Part shown: piece after piece, positions 35,167 through 44,940 of the stretch | Layout: each line of letters opens with the position of its first letter | How positions within the stretch are numbered: position 1 is the stretch's first letter | From: Pseudomonas capeferrum | GTDB lineage: Bacteria; Pseudomonadota; Gammaproteobacteria; Pseudomonadales; Pseudomonadaceae | Assembly (NCBI RefSeq): GCF_013523055.1 | Contig: NZ_JAAMQM010000014.1 | Location: 1 to 64,000 of the forward strand | Direction: 5' to 3' | Length of the DNA stretch: 64,000 nt | Program-made: the position numbers and the translations under genes | Notes under the pieces: generated by a model | Database searches by the model: none | Told to the model about the DNA's origin: nothing | The model's input: the letters and a program-made list of their open reading frames with translations, nothing else

Positions 35167-37608
35167 ATGGCTGCCCCCGCTCTCGTTTCCGTTCGTCCAC
35201 GTTTCGGTACCGCCGCCGCGCTGCTCGGCCTGCTGGGCCTTGGCGGCTGCCAAGTGGGAGGCCAGGTCGACAATCTATCGCCAAGCACCGGCGTGCAGCC
35301 GCTCAAGGGTCTCGCGCAGAATGTCTCGGTGCGCCGCAGTGCCATGGGCGCCCCGTTGATCGAAAGCAGCAGTTTCCACGATGCGCTGTTCAGCCTGGGT
35401 TACGTGCATGCAGGCGATCGTATCGAGCAGATGCTGACCATGCGCCTGCTGGCTCAGGGTCGCCTGGCCGAGCTGGTCGGCCCGGATGTGCTAGAGGTCG
35501 ATCGGCTGATGCGCGCAGCCAATCTCAAACAGCAGGCAGGCCAGCTGTATGCCGACGCCTCGCCTCGCCTCAAGCGTTTCTTCGATGTCTATGCCCGAGG
35601 CGTCAACGCCTACCTGTTCCGCTACCGCGACAAGTTGCCCGGCGAGCTGGCACGCAGCGGCTACCGCCCCGAATACTGGAAACCCGAAGACTGCGCGCTG
35701 ATCTTCAGCCTTTATGCGTTCAACCAGTCGGTCAACCTGCAGGAAGAGCTCGCGGCCCTGGCGTTGGCACAGAAGATCGGCAGCGACAAACTGGCCTGGC
35801 TGCTGCCGGGCGCGCCGGACGAACCGCTGGCCGAGGCTGAACTCGACAAGCTCAAGGGCCTGGACCTGTCTCGACAACTGCCCGGACTCGCCCCGCTGGT
35901 CGCGGTCAGCCAGCGACTGGCCGATCTGCACCTGCTCGGCACGCCGGGTTCGGCCAACCTGGCACTGTCCCCGCTACGCAGTCGCAGCGGCAAGAGCCTG
36001 CTCGCCAGCGATACACGCGCTGCCTGGGCCTTGAGCCCGGTCCAGATTCATACCGGCAAGTATCAGGTGGCGGGCCTCTCGTTGCCTGGCCTGCCGATCG
36101 TACTCGCCGGCTATAACGGCAAGCTGGCCTGGAGCAGCAGCGCGGTCATGGCCGATGACCAGGACCTGTACCTGGAACAGTTGCGTCGCCAGGGCAGCCA
36201 GTTGACCTACCTGGCCGATGGCAAATGGCAGCCGGCCCGCGGGCGCAGCGAAACCTTCTTCGTACGCGGCCAACGTCCGCTGCGCGAAGTGATGTACGAC
36301 ACTCGACACGGGACCTTGCTGGGCCAGGTCGACGGATCGGGCCTCGGGCTTGCCTTGCATCTGCCCCGGCTCAAGGACGACAAGAGCCTTGACGCGCTGT
36401 TCGACCTTACCCGCGCTGGCACTTTGGAGCGGGCCTTCGACAGCACCCGGGAAATCGGCGCCGCCGCTCTCAATTTCGTGTTTGCCGACCCAGGCCACAT
36501 AGGCTGGCAGGTCAGTGGACGCTACCCCAACCGTCGAGAAGGTCAGGGCCTGCTACCCTCGCCAGGCTGGGAGGGCCGCTATGACTGGGACGGTTTTGCC
36601 GATCCGATGCTGCACCCCTATGACCAGGATCCGCCTGCAGGCTGGCTTGGCCATGCCAACCAGCGCAGCCTACCCCGTGGCTACGGCATGCAGCTGTCCA
36701 ATACCTGGTACTACCCGGAACGGGCCGAGCGCCTGGCTCAGTTGGCCGGCAATGGTCGCCACGACAGTCGCAGCCTGATGGCCCTGCAGAACGACCAGGT
36801 CACCCTGTTGGCCGACAAGCTGAAACAGATGTTCGAGGCGCCGGGCATGGCCCAGTCGCTCAAGCAGGCGATCGACGCCTTGCCCGCCGAGCAGCGCGGC
36901 AAGGCCAACGAGGCGCTGGCCCGGCTCAAGGCGTTCGACGGTCGCATGAGCCCGGTATCGGCGGATGCAGCGCTGTACGCCCTGTTTCTTCAGGAAGTGG
37001 CGCGCCAGACCTTCCTCGACGAACTGGGCCCCGAGTCGAGCCCGACCTGGCAGGCGTTCGTCGGCAACGCCAGACTGTCCTACTCGGCCCAGGCCGACCA
37101 TCTGCTGGGTCGCGAGGACAGCCCGTTCTGGGATGACCGCAGCACCGCGCAGAAGGAAGACAAACCCGCGATTCTGGCGCGTAGCCTTGCGGCCGCGGTA
37201 GACAGCGGTATCGCCCGACTGGGTCCGGACCGTCGCGCCTGGCAATGGGGGCAACTCCACCAGTACCACTGGCCGACGCCGGGGCTGCAAGGCCTGGGCG
37301 ATGCCATCACCCGTGCCCCCATGGCCGCCGGCGGCGACTTCGCCACTCTGGCGCTGACGCCTTACGCCTGGGGCAGCAATTTCGATACGAGCCTGCCGCC
37401 TTCGGCACGCCTGGTGGTGGACTTCGGCCAGGCGGAGCCCTTGCAGGTGCTGACCAGCAACGGGCAGTCCGGCAACTCGGCCAGCCCTCATTACAGCGAT
37501 GGCCTGGACGCCTGGTTCAAGGCTCGCTTCATGACCCTGCCGATGCAGCCGCAGAATTTCGTCCGCGCCTATGGCAACCAACGGATGACTCTGGTCCCCT
37601 CCAAGTAG
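35167..37608 (+). CDS. quiP: Penicillin/acyl-homoserine-lactone acylase family protein, QuiP-like
   Basis: This 813-aa N-terminal-nucleophile hydrolase precursor matches P. aeruginosa QuiP in order and length as I recall it. The export signal ends in a lipobox-like LGGC (Cys28). An alpha region runs to ~res 261, and autocleavage would expose Ser262 (GSAN) as the beta-chain nucleophile. The oxyanion Asn segment GQSGNSASPHYSDG is present near the C-terminus. Several usually conserved positions differ: the NDxH motif reads SDTR (res 281-284), and the later GGDHTTL block reads GGDFATL. Activity on acyl-homoserine lactones is therefore uncertain. Confidence 0.85.
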   Translation: MAAPALVSVRPRFGTAAALLGLLGLGGCQVGGQVDNLSPSTGVQPLKGLAQNVSVRRSAMGAPLIESSSFHDALFSLGYVHAGDRIEQMLTMRLLAQGRLAELVGPDVLEVDRLMRAANLKQQAGQLYADASPRLKRFFDVYARGVNAYLFRYRDKLPGELARSGYRPEYWKPEDCALIFSLYAFNQSVNLQEELAALALAQKIGSDKLAWLLPGAPDEPLAEAELDKLKGLDLSRQLPGLAPLVAVSQRLADLHLLGTPGSANLALSPLRSRSGKSLLASDTRAAWALSPVQIHTGKYQVAGLSLPGLPIVLAGYNGKLAWSSSAVMADDQDLYLEQLRRQGSQLTYLADGKWQPARGRSETFFVRGQRPLREVMYDTRHGTLLGQVDGSGLGLALHLPRLKDDKSLDALFDLTRAGTLERAFDSTREIGAAALNFVFADPGHIGWQVSGRYPNRREGQGLLPSPGWEGRYDWDGFADPMLHPYDQDPPAGWLGHANQRSLPRGYGMQLSNTWYYPERAERLAQLAGNGRHDSRSLMALQNDQVTLLADKLKQMFEAPGMAQSLKQAIDALPAEQRGKANEALARLKAFDGRMSPVSADAALYALFLQEVARQTFLDELGPESSPTWQAFVGNARLSYSAQADHLLGREDSPFWDDRSTAQKEDKPAILARSLAAAVDSGIARLGPDRRAWQWGQLHQYHWPTPGLQGLGDAITRAPMAAGGDFATLALTPYAWGSNFDTSLPPSARLVVDFGQAEPLQVLTSNGQSGNSASPHYSDGLDAWFKARFMTLPMQPQNFVRAYGNQRMTLVPSK

Positions 37609-37850
37609 CGCGCACCGATGAGCGCATGGACGCGCGCCTGTGTCACCCTCATCTGCGCCGCTATCGGTCCAGGACGATGCACTGCCGGCAGGCTCGCCGC
37701 TCTACCAGGAGCGACGGCCCTCACCACCGCCCTCGCTTGCCGCGGCATCGAGGCGTCACGGGCGCCTTCGTCGATCCGCTGGCATTTCGCTTCGAACTTC
37801 CCCTTCGCGGGCGCGTTCCTAAGGGGTAACTCCCTGCCAGCGCCCATACC

Positions 37851-38864
37851 ATGGATCTTGTCATTGCTCGCCCCGAAGGCTTGTACTGTCCGCCCGGAGA
37901 CTTCTACATCGATCCGTGGCGGCCGGTAGAGCGCTCGGTCATCACGCACGGTCATGGCGACCACGCACGCACCGGCAACGGTCACTACCTGACGGCAGCA
38001 CCGGGCGCGGGCATCCTGCGCAGTCGACTGGGCCAGGATATCAATCTGCAGACCTTGCCCTACGGCGAGCGCCTCGTGCACCAAGGCGTGACCTTGAGCT
38101 TGCACCCCGCCGGCCATGTGCTCGGTTCGGCCCAGGTGCGGCTGGAGTACCAAGGCGAGGTCTGGGTCGCCTCGGGGGACTACAAGGTCGAACCCGACGG
38201 CACGTGCGAGCCGTTCGAGCCGGTACGCTGCCATACCTTCATCACCGAATCGACCTTCGGCCTGCCTATCTACCGCTGGGCACCCCAGGCCGAGATCTTT
38301 GCCGAGGTCAACGAGTGGTGGCGCGGCAATCGTGAACAGGGCAAGGCCAGCGTGCTGTTCTGCTATTCCTTCGGCAAGGCCCAGCGCATCCTGCATGGCC
38401 TGGATGAGAGCATCGGGCCGATTCTGGTACACGGGGCAGTGGAGCCGTTGAACCGGGTCTATCGCGAAGCTGGCGTGCGCCTGCCCGAAACGCGCTATGC
38501 AGGCGAAGTGCCGCGCAACGATCCACTGCTACGCGAAGCGCTCATCCTTGCACCGCCGTCGGCAGGTGGCAGCAGCTGGATGCGTCGCTTCGGCGATTAC
38601 AGCGACGCCTTTGCCAGTGGATGGATGCGCCTGCGGGGTACGCGTCGCCGGCGGGGCGTGGACCGGGGCTTCGTCCTCTCGGATCACGCCGATTGGTCAG
38701 GGTTGCTCTGGGCCATCGCCCAGACCGGCGCCGAGCGAGTCATGGTCACCCATGGTTCGGTCAATGTCCTGGTCCGCTACCTCAATGAACAGGGGCTGGA
38801 TGCACGCTCCTTCGTCACGGAGTACGGCGATGAGGACGATGCCCCAGCCGAGGTGGAATCATGA
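37851..38864 (+). CDS. Ligase-associated DNA exonuclease (metallo-beta-lactamase/CPSF fold)
   Basis: This 337-aa nuclease of the ligase-associated repair cluster carries the metal-binding motif HGHGDHARTG (res ~34-43) of the metallo-beta-lactamase fold. Further motifs are HPAGHVLGSAQ (~res 84), SGDYK (~108) and the C-terminal LSDHADW and THG, as in CPSF-73/SNM1-type nucleases. In P. putida-type clusters it accompanies an ATP-dependent ligase, Lhr-Core helicase and MPE phosphoesterase. Its stop overlaps the ligase start (ATGA), implying coupled expression. Confidence 0.9.
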   Translation: MDLVIARPEGLYCPPGDFYIDPWRPVERSVITHGHGDHARTGNGHYLTAAPGAGILRSRLGQDINLQTLPYGERLVHQGVTLSLHPAGHVLGSAQVRLEYQGEVWVASGDYKVEPDGTCEPFEPVRCHTFITESTFGLPIYRWAPQAEIFAEVNEWWRGNREQGKASVLFCYSFGKAQRILHGLDESIGPILVHGAVEPLNRVYREAGVRLPETRYAGEVPRNDPLLREALILAPPSAGGSSWMRRFGDYSDAFASGWMRLRGTRRRRGVDRGFVLSDHADWSGLLWAIAQTGAERVMVTHGSVNVLVRYLNEQGLDARSFVTEYGDEDDAPAEVES

Positions 38865-40519
38865 GGGCATTCGCCGATCTTTACATGCGCCTGGATGCCA
38901 CCACATCGAGCAATGCCAAGCTGGCCGCCTTGCAGGCCTATTTCAGCCAGGCACCCGCCGAGGACGCCGCTTGGGCGGTGTATTTCCTGGCGGGCGGTCG
39001 TCCTCGGCAATTGGTACCTACGCGTATGCTGCGCGAGCTGGCCATCGCCTTGTCTGGCCTGCCGGAGTGGCTGTTCGAGGAAAGCTATCAATCCGTCGGC
39101 GATCTGGCCGAGACCGTGTCGCTGCTCCTTCCCGAGTCCAGCCATGCTACCGACGAAGGGTTGGCGCAGTGGGTCGAGGCGTATCTGCTGCCCTTGCGTG
39201 GACAGGCGCCGGAGATGGTGCAGCAGCGCCTGCCGGAGCTCTGGGCACAGCTGGATCGACAAAGCCTGATGCTCTGCCTCAAGCTGATCACCGGCAGCTT
39301 CCGTGTCGGGGTATCCAAGCTTCTGGTGACCCGCGCACTGGCCCTGATGTGTGACCTGGATGCCAAGCGGGTGGCTCAGCGCTTGGTTGGCTATACCGAT
39401 CTCAGCCACCGCCCCACAGCCGCCAGTTACCTCAAACTGATCGCTGCCGAGTCCGCCGACGAGCATGCCCAGCGCGGCGGCCAGCCTTATCCCTTCTTTC
39501 TCGCTCACGCCCTGCAGGCCCCGACCGAACAGTTCGACGCCCTGCTCGGCTCGCCCAGTAAATGGCAAGTGGAATGGAAGTGGGATGGCATTCGCGCTCA
39601 AGTGGTCAAGCGCGATGGGCAGCTGTGGATCTGGTCTCGTGGCGAGGAACTGGTGACCGACCGTTTCCCCGAATTGCACAGCCTTGCAAATACGCTGCCT
39701 GACGGGGTCGTGCTTGATGGCGAGATCCTGGTCTGGAAGACCGATGCCGCTGCCGATGCCCTTGCCGTGCAGCCCTTCGCCCTGCTGCAGCAACGCATCG
39801 GGCGCAAGACCTTGGGCAAGAAGCTGCTGGCGGATGCGCCCGTCGTACTGCAGGCATACGACCTGCTCGAATGGCAAGGCGAGGACTGGCGCAGCCGCCC
39901 GCAACACGAGCGACGCCGACAACTGGAGCAGGTGCTGGAGGCGTATCCGCTGACGCCGGTGCTGTTATCGCCGCTGGTCGAGGGAGACAGCTGGGAGGAT
40001 CTGGCCCGTCAACGCGAGGCCTCTCGCAGCCTGGGCGTCGAAGGCATGATGCTCAAGGCACGCGACGCGCTCTATGGCGTGGGCCGGACCAAGGACATGG
40101 GGCTGTGGTGGAAATGGAAGATCGACCCCTTCAGTGTCGATGCCGTACTCATCTATGCCCAGCGTGGGCATGGCCGCCGCGCCAGCCTCTACAGCGACTA
40201 CACCTTCGCGGTCTGGGACAGCCCACCCGGTACGCCGCAACGTACCCTGGTTCCCTTCGCCAAGGCTTATTCAGGACTGAGCGATGCCGAGATGCGCAAG
40301 GTGGACACCATTATCCGCAAGACCACGGTGGAGACCTTCGGCCCAGTGCGCAGCGTCACTCCGACCTTGGTGTTCGAGCTCGGTTTCGAAGGCATCGCCT
40401 TGTCGAAACGGCACAAGAGCGGTATTGCCGTACGCTTCCCGCGCATGCTGCGCTGGCGCGACGACAAGCCCGTGGAAGAGGCGGATGACCTGGGCACCCT
40501 GCAAGCACTCCTGGCCTGA
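38861..40519 (+). CDS. ATP-dependent DNA ligase (cluster-associated)
   Basis: This 552-aa ligase joins nicked DNA using ATP. An N-terminal DNA-binding domain (~res 1-210) precedes the adenylation domain. Motif I is KWDGIR, with the adenylated Lys at res 240. Motif III-IV elements (LDGEILVW, EGMMLKARDA) and motif V (WWKWKID) are visible. An OB domain follows, with FAVWDS and a C-terminal AVRFPRMLRWRDDK block. It is distinct from the NAD ligase LigA and from LigD. It is coupled to the exonuclease upstream. Confidence 0.93.
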   Translation: MRAFADLYMRLDATTSSNAKLAALQAYFSQAPAEDAAWAVYFLAGGRPRQLVPTRMLRELAIALSGLPEWLFEESYQSVGDLAETVSLLLPESSHATDEGLAQWVEAYLLPLRGQAPEMVQQRLPELWAQLDRQSLMLCLKLITGSFRVGVSKLLVTRALALMCDLDAKRVAQRLVGYTDLSHRPTAASYLKLIAAESADEHAQRGGQPYPFFLAHALQAPTEQFDALLGSPSKWQVEWKWDGIRAQVVKRDGQLWIWSRGEELVTDRFPELHSLANTLPDGVVLDGEILVWKTDAAADALAVQPFALLQQRIGRKTLGKKLLADAPVVLQAYDLLEWQGEDWRSRPQHERRRQLEQVLEAYPLTPVLLSPLVEGDSWEDLARQREASRSLGVEGMMLKARDALYGVGRTKDMGLWWKWKIDPFSVDAVLIYAQRGHGRRASLYSDYTFAVWDSPPGTPQRTLVPFAKAYSGLSDAEMRKVDTIIRKTTVETFGPVRSVTPTLVFELGFEGIALSKRHKSGIAVRFPRMLRWRDDKPVEEADDLGTLQALLA

Positions 40520-40625
40520 CGCCCTGTCGACCTTATCGTGCAGGGCTGCATGATCGGCAAAATTATGCTTGTATCATTGTGCCCTCAAGCCGAAGACAGG
40601 CGCCGCCAGGCCAACCAGGACCAGC

Positions 40626-41741
40626 ATGCACCACTCGACCCATGACCTCCTTGCCCCCGTTCCGGGCATCGCCCGCCAGATCCATAGCTTTCACTTTGGT
40701 CCTCGAGGTGGCGCCAAGGTCTATATCCAGGCTTCCCTGCATGCCGACGAACTGCCTGGAATGCTGGTCGCATGGCACCTCAAGCAGCAGTTGCTCGCGC
40801 TTGAAAGCCAAGGCCGCCTGCGCCGTGAAATCATCCTGGTTCCCATCGCCAATCCCGTTGGCCTGGAGCAGGTGTTGCTGGATGCGCCGCTGGGCCGTTT
40901 CGAATTGCAGAGCGGCGAAAACTTCAATCGCAACTTCGTCGACCTGTCGGATTGCATCGGCGATCAGGTCGAAGCCCATCTGACCCAGGACCCGCTGCAC
41001 AACGTCGAGCTGATCCGTGCATCCCTGCGCCGCGCCCTGGATGCCCATCCCGTGCACACGCCATTGCAGTCGCAACGCCGCGTTCTGCAACGCCTGGCCT
41101 GCGATGCCGACATGGTGCTGGACCTGCACTGCGATTTCGAGGCCGTCGAGCATCTCTATACCACGCCGGAAGCCTGGCCTCAGGTCGAGCCCCTGGCCCG
41201 TTACCTGGGCGCGCAGGCCAGCCTGCTGGCCACCGATTCGGGCGGTCAGTCGTTCGACGAGTCCTTCACACTGGTCTGGTGGCAACTGCAGCAACGCTTC
41301 GGCAAGCGCTTCCCGATTCCGCTTGGCAGCTTTTCGGTGACTGTCGAGCTGCGTGGCCAGGCGGACGTCAGCCATGAGTTGGCGCGACAGGACTGCCAGG
41401 CGATCCTCGACTTCCTGACGCGAGCCGACGTGATCGAGGGAGAGCTCACTCCACTTCCGGCTCTGACATATCCCGCCACGCCGCTGGCCGCCGTGGAACT
41501 GGTGTCTGCACCGTTGGGCGGGCTGCTGGTGTTTCATGCCAAGCCAGGGCAGTACCTGGAAGCCGGGCAGTTGATCGCCGAAGTGATCGACCCACTGACC
41601 GACCGGGTCATTCCCCTGCGCAACGCCCAGGCAGGTCTGCTCTATGCCCGTACATTGAGGCGCATGGCCACGGCTGGCATGGTGGTCGCTCATATCGCGG
41701 GCGAGCAGGTCTGTCGCAGCGGTTACCTGCTCGGGGCGTGA
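40626..41741 (+). CDS. Succinylglutamate desuccinylase/aspartoacylase family zinc hydrolase
   Basis: This 371-aa M14-like zinc deacylase has the ligand motif HADE (His39, Glu42) and the third zinc ligand His in LDLHCDFE (~res 163-170). The catalytic Glu lies in VTVELRG (~res 239-245). A C-terminal beta-barrel domain (GGLLVFHAKPGQYLEAGQ) resembles a lipoyl-like extension seen in many family members. Typical members hydrolyse N-acyl amino acids or N-acetyl groups. It is placed between the ligase and Lhr-Core genes, both on the same strand, with gaps of 106 and 66 bp. The ATG at 40626 has AGGA 6 bases upstream. Confidence 0.87.
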   Translation: MHHSTHDLLAPVPGIARQIHSFHFGPRGGAKVYIQASLHADELPGMLVAWHLKQQLLALESQGRLRREIILVPIANPVGLEQVLLDAPLGRFELQSGENFNRNFVDLSDCIGDQVEAHLTQDPLHNVELIRASLRRALDAHPVHTPLQSQRRVLQRLACDADMVLDLHCDFEAVEHLYTTPEAWPQVEPLARYLGAQASLLATDSGGQSFDESFTLVWWQLQQRFGKRFPIPLGSFSVTVELRGQADVSHELARQDCQAILDFLTRADVIEGELTPLPALTYPATPLAAVELVSAPLGGLLVFHAKPGQYLEAGQLIAEVIDPLTDRVIPLRNAQAGLLYARTLRRMATAGMVVAHIAGEQVCRSGYLLGA

Positions 41742-41807
41742 TTCGGTAAAACCAATAGCGGCGATCGACGGTCTGAGAAGCACGCTTCGTAGACTAACGG
41801 TCGTCGC

Positions 41808-44279
41808 ATGCCACCACCCTCCGACCTCGCCAGTTCCTGGTTCGCCGCTCGCGGTTGGGCACCTTTCGCCTTCCAGCGGCGCGTATGGGCCGCTGTCGGG
41901 CGGGGAGAATCGGGCCTGCTGCATGCCAGCACCGGGGCAGGCAAGACCTACGCCGTATGGCTGGCAGCCCTGCGCGCGTTCGCCCGTCCGCTCCCGCCCG
42001 TGACCTCCAAGCGCGCGCCACCGATGGCCCCGCTGCAGGTGCTATGGATCACCCCCATGCGTGCGCTGGCCGCCGACACCGCCCGTGCCTTGCAAGCCCC
42101 GCTCGACGAGTTGGCCCTGGGCTGGAGCGTCGGCGTTCGTAGCGGCGACACCGGCAGTGCCGAACGGGCCCGTCAGGCCAGACGCCTGCCCAGCACCTTG
42201 ATCACCACGCCGGAGAGTCTGACCCTGCTGCTGACTCGCGAGAACGCCGCGCAGGACTTCGCAGAGCTGCGCATGGTCGTGGTGGACGAATGGCATGAAC
42301 TGTTGGGCAACAAGCGCGGCGTGCAACTGCAATTGGCCTTGGCACGGCTGCGGCGCTGGCATCCCGGGCTGATCGTCTGGGGGCTGTCGGCCACGCTGGG
42401 CAATCTGGAACATGCGCTCAACGTCTTGCTGCCCGAGGGCGGGCTGCAGGTCAAGGGACGCCAGGACAAGCAGATTCTCGTCGACACCCTGCTCCCGGCG
42501 CAGATCGAGCGGTTTCCGTGGGCCGGTCACATGGGACTGAAGATGCTTGACCAAGTCCGTGACGAGATCGATGCCAGCCGCAGCAGCCTGGTGTTCACCA
42601 ACACCCGTGCGCAGGCGGAACTCTGGTACCAGGCCCTTCTGGATGCCCGCCCGGACTGGGCGGGGCTGATTGCCCTGCACCACGCTTCGCTCGCCCGCCA
42701 TACCCGCGACTGGGTCGAGCGCAGCCTGAAGGAGGGCGCGCTCAAATCGGTCATCTGCACGTCCAGCCTCGACCTGGGCGTGGACTTCCTGCCGGTGGAA
42801 CGGGTGCTGCAAATCGGCTCGGCAAAGGGCATCGCTCGCCTGCTGCAGCGCGCCGGACGTTCCGGCCATGCGCCGGGGCGCGCGTCTCGCGTTACCCTGG
42901 TGCCGACCCATAGCCTGGAGCTGGTGGAAGCGGCAGCCGCTCGGCATGCCCTGCAAGCAGGTCAGATCGAAGCGCGTCGTTCGCCGCAGCTGTGTCTGGA
43001 TGTGCTGGTTCAACACTTGGTGAGCATGGCCCTGGGCAGCGGTTTCCGACCCGCCGAACTGCTCGCCGAGGTGCGCAGCACCTGGGCCTTCCGCGACCTG
43101 CGCGACAGTCAGTGGCAATGGGCCCTGGCATTCGTGCGCCATGGCGGCACCTCGCTTACCGCCTATCCCGACTACCAGCGGGTAGACGAACATCCCGACG
43201 GGGTCTGGCGCGTGGCCAACGAACGATTGGCTCGGCGCCATCGCATGGGCATCGGCACGATCGTCAGCGATGCCAGCATTCAGCTCAAGTATTGGAGCAA
43301 GGGCGGCGGTGGCAAGAGCCTCGGCAGCGTCGAAGAAGCCTTCATTTCTCGACTTCGGCCCGGTGATACGCTGGTGTTCGCCGGACGGGTACTGGAGCTG
43401 GTGCGGGTCGAGAACATGACGGCCTATGTACGCCGCAGCACATCGCGCAAGGCCGCGGTAGCCCGCTGGAACGGTGGACGCATGCCACTTTCCAGCGAGC
43501 TGGCCGATGCGCTGGTGACTCAGCTCGATGACGCCGCGCACGGCCGTTTCGAAGGGCCGGAGATGCGTGCCGCGCGTTCGCTGCTGGAGCTGCAGGCCGC
43601 CTGGTCGGCCCTACCCACGCGGCACACGCTGCTGGCCGAAACCTTCGTCTCGCGCCAAGGCTCGCACCTGTTCCTTTATCCTTTCGCCGGGAGAATGGCC
43701 AATCTGGGATTGGCCAATCTGCTGGCCTGGCGGGTGAGTCGCGAACGACCGATCAGCGTGTCCATTGCCGTCAACGATTATGGATTCGAACTGCTCAGCC
43801 CGAGCGACGTGGACTGGGCAACCTACCTGCCCGAGGCGCTGTCGGCCGACGACCTGCTGGAAGATGTGCTGGCCAGCCTCAACGCCGGCGAGATGGCCCT
43901 CAGGCGCTTTCGCGAGATCGCGCAGATTTCAGGTCTGGTATTCGGTGGCTATCCCGCCGCGCAGAAAAGCATGCGCCAGATCCAGGCTTCGAGCGGTCTT
44001 TTCTATGAAGTCTTTCGCAAACACGACGCCGACAACCTGTTGCTCGGGCAAGCCCGGGACGAAGTGCTGCGCGAGGAGCTTGAAATCGATCGCTTGTATC
44101 GGCATCTGTCGAAGATGGCGGATCTACGATTGGACCTGCACGTATTGCGTCGCCCGGGTCCTTTGGCTTTTGCATTATTGGTGGAAGGCATGCGAGAAAC
44201 CCTGACGACGGAAAAACTGGCGGATCGTATCGCGAGGATGGTGGCCGACCTGGAAAAGGCAGCGACCCGTGGCCGATGA
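41808..44279 (+). CDS. Ligase-associated DExH helicase Lhr-Core
   Basis: This 823-aa SF2 3'-5' helicase matches the Lhr-Core length. Walker A is STGAGKT (res 41-47). The DExH box is DEWHELLGN (~res 162), a typical Lhr variant. TNTRAQAELWYQ and QRAGRSGHAPG (motif VI, ~res 346) belong to the second RecA lobe. Winged-helix and Lhr-specific domains follow. Biochemical work on a P. putida homologue (Shuman laboratory, recalled) supports a role in the repair cluster. It overlaps the PdeM gene by 11 bp. Confidence 0.93.
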   Translation: MPPPSDLASSWFAARGWAPFAFQRRVWAAVGRGESGLLHASTGAGKTYAVWLAALRAFARPLPPVTSKRAPPMAPLQVLWITPMRALAADTARALQAPLDELALGWSVGVRSGDTGSAERARQARRLPSTLITTPESLTLLLTRENAAQDFAELRMVVVDEWHELLGNKRGVQLQLALARLRRWHPGLIVWGLSATLGNLEHALNVLLPEGGLQVKGRQDKQILVDTLLPAQIERFPWAGHMGLKMLDQVRDEIDASRSSLVFTNTRAQAELWYQALLDARPDWAGLIALHHASLARHTRDWVERSLKEGALKSVICTSSLDLGVDFLPVERVLQIGSAKGIARLLQRAGRSGHAPGRASRVTLVPTHSLELVEAAAARHALQAGQIEARRSPQLCLDVLVQHLVSMALGSGFRPAELLAEVRSTWAFRDLRDSQWQWALAFVRHGGTSLTAYPDYQRVDEHPDGVWRVANERLARRHRMGIGTIVSDASIQLKYWSKGGGGKSLGSVEEAFISRLRPGDTLVFAGRVLELVRVENMTAYVRRSTSRKAAVARWNGGRMPLSSELADALVTQLDDAAHGRFEGPEMRAARSLLELQAAWSALPTRHTLLAETFVSRQGSHLFLYPFAGRMANLGLANLLAWRVSRERPISVSIAVNDYGFELLSPSDVDWATYLPEALSADDLLEDVLASLNAGEMALRRFREIAQISGLVFGGYPAAQKSMRQIQASSGLFYEVFRKHDADNLLLGQARDEVLREELEIDRLYRHLSKMADLRLDLHVLRRPGPLAFALLVEGMRETLTTEKLADRIARMVADLEKAATRGR

Positions 44280-44940
44280 GATGAATGGCGCACTGCCGAT
44301 CGAACACTGTGGCGAGACCCTGTGGTTGCTGGCCGACAGAGCTGTCTACTGGCCAGCTCGCCGCGCCTTGCTGGTCGCTGACGTGCACATCGGCAAGGCC
44401 GCCAGCTATCGCGCTCTGCATCAGCCGGTTCCCAGAGGGACCACTGCGGTTACCCTGGCGCGTCTCGACAGCCTGATCGCTGCCTACCCATGCGATCAAC
44501 TGATCGTGCTGGGTGATTTCCTGCATGCGCGCACCGGCCGCGCACCGGCGACCCTGGCTCGACTCAAGGCGTGGCGAGAGCACCACCGTGCACTGCGTAT
44601 CCACCTGATCCGCGGTAACCATGACCTCCATGCGGGGGACCCGCCCGCGGAGCTGATGATCGACGTCGTGGACGAACCCTGGCTCGTAGGACCGTTCGCC
44701 CTGCAACACGAACCTACGCCTCATCCGACCCACGCGGTGATCGCCGGGCATGTGCATCCGGTCTTCACCTTGCGCGGCAAGGCGCGTCAGCGCCTGCGCC
44801 TGCCGTGTTTTCTGGTCGATGGAAAGGTGAGCCTGCTACCCGCCTTTGGCGAGTTCACAGGTGGCTGGGCCGTGACCCCTGAACCGGGAGCACGGCTGTT
44901 CGTAACCGGCGCAGAAAGTGTCTGGCCGGTTCGGCTGTGA
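44269..44940 (+). CDS. pdeM: Ligase-associated DNA endonuclease/metallophosphoesterase PdeM (MPE)
   Basis: This 223-aa calcineurin-like metallophosphoesterase has all core motifs: DVHIGK (res ~38-43), GDFLHA (~82-87), GNHD (~121-124) and GHVHP (~161-165), which coordinate two metals. The P. putida homologue (MPE) is a manganese-dependent DNA nuclease. A GTG at 44269 gives an 11-bp overlap with the helicase gene; an ATG at 44281 is an alternative start. It is the last gene of the repair cluster. Confidence 0.92.
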   Translation: MADEMNGALPIEHCGETLWLLADRAVYWPARRALLVADVHIGKAASYRALHQPVPRGTTAVTLARLDSLIAAYPCDQLIVLGDFLHARTGRAPATLARLKAWREHHRALRIHLIRGNHDLHAGDPPAELMIDVVDEPWLVGPFALQHEPTPHPTHAVIAGHVHPVFTLRGKARQRLRLPCFLVDGKVSLLPAFGEFTGGWAVTPEPGARLFVTGAESVWPVRL

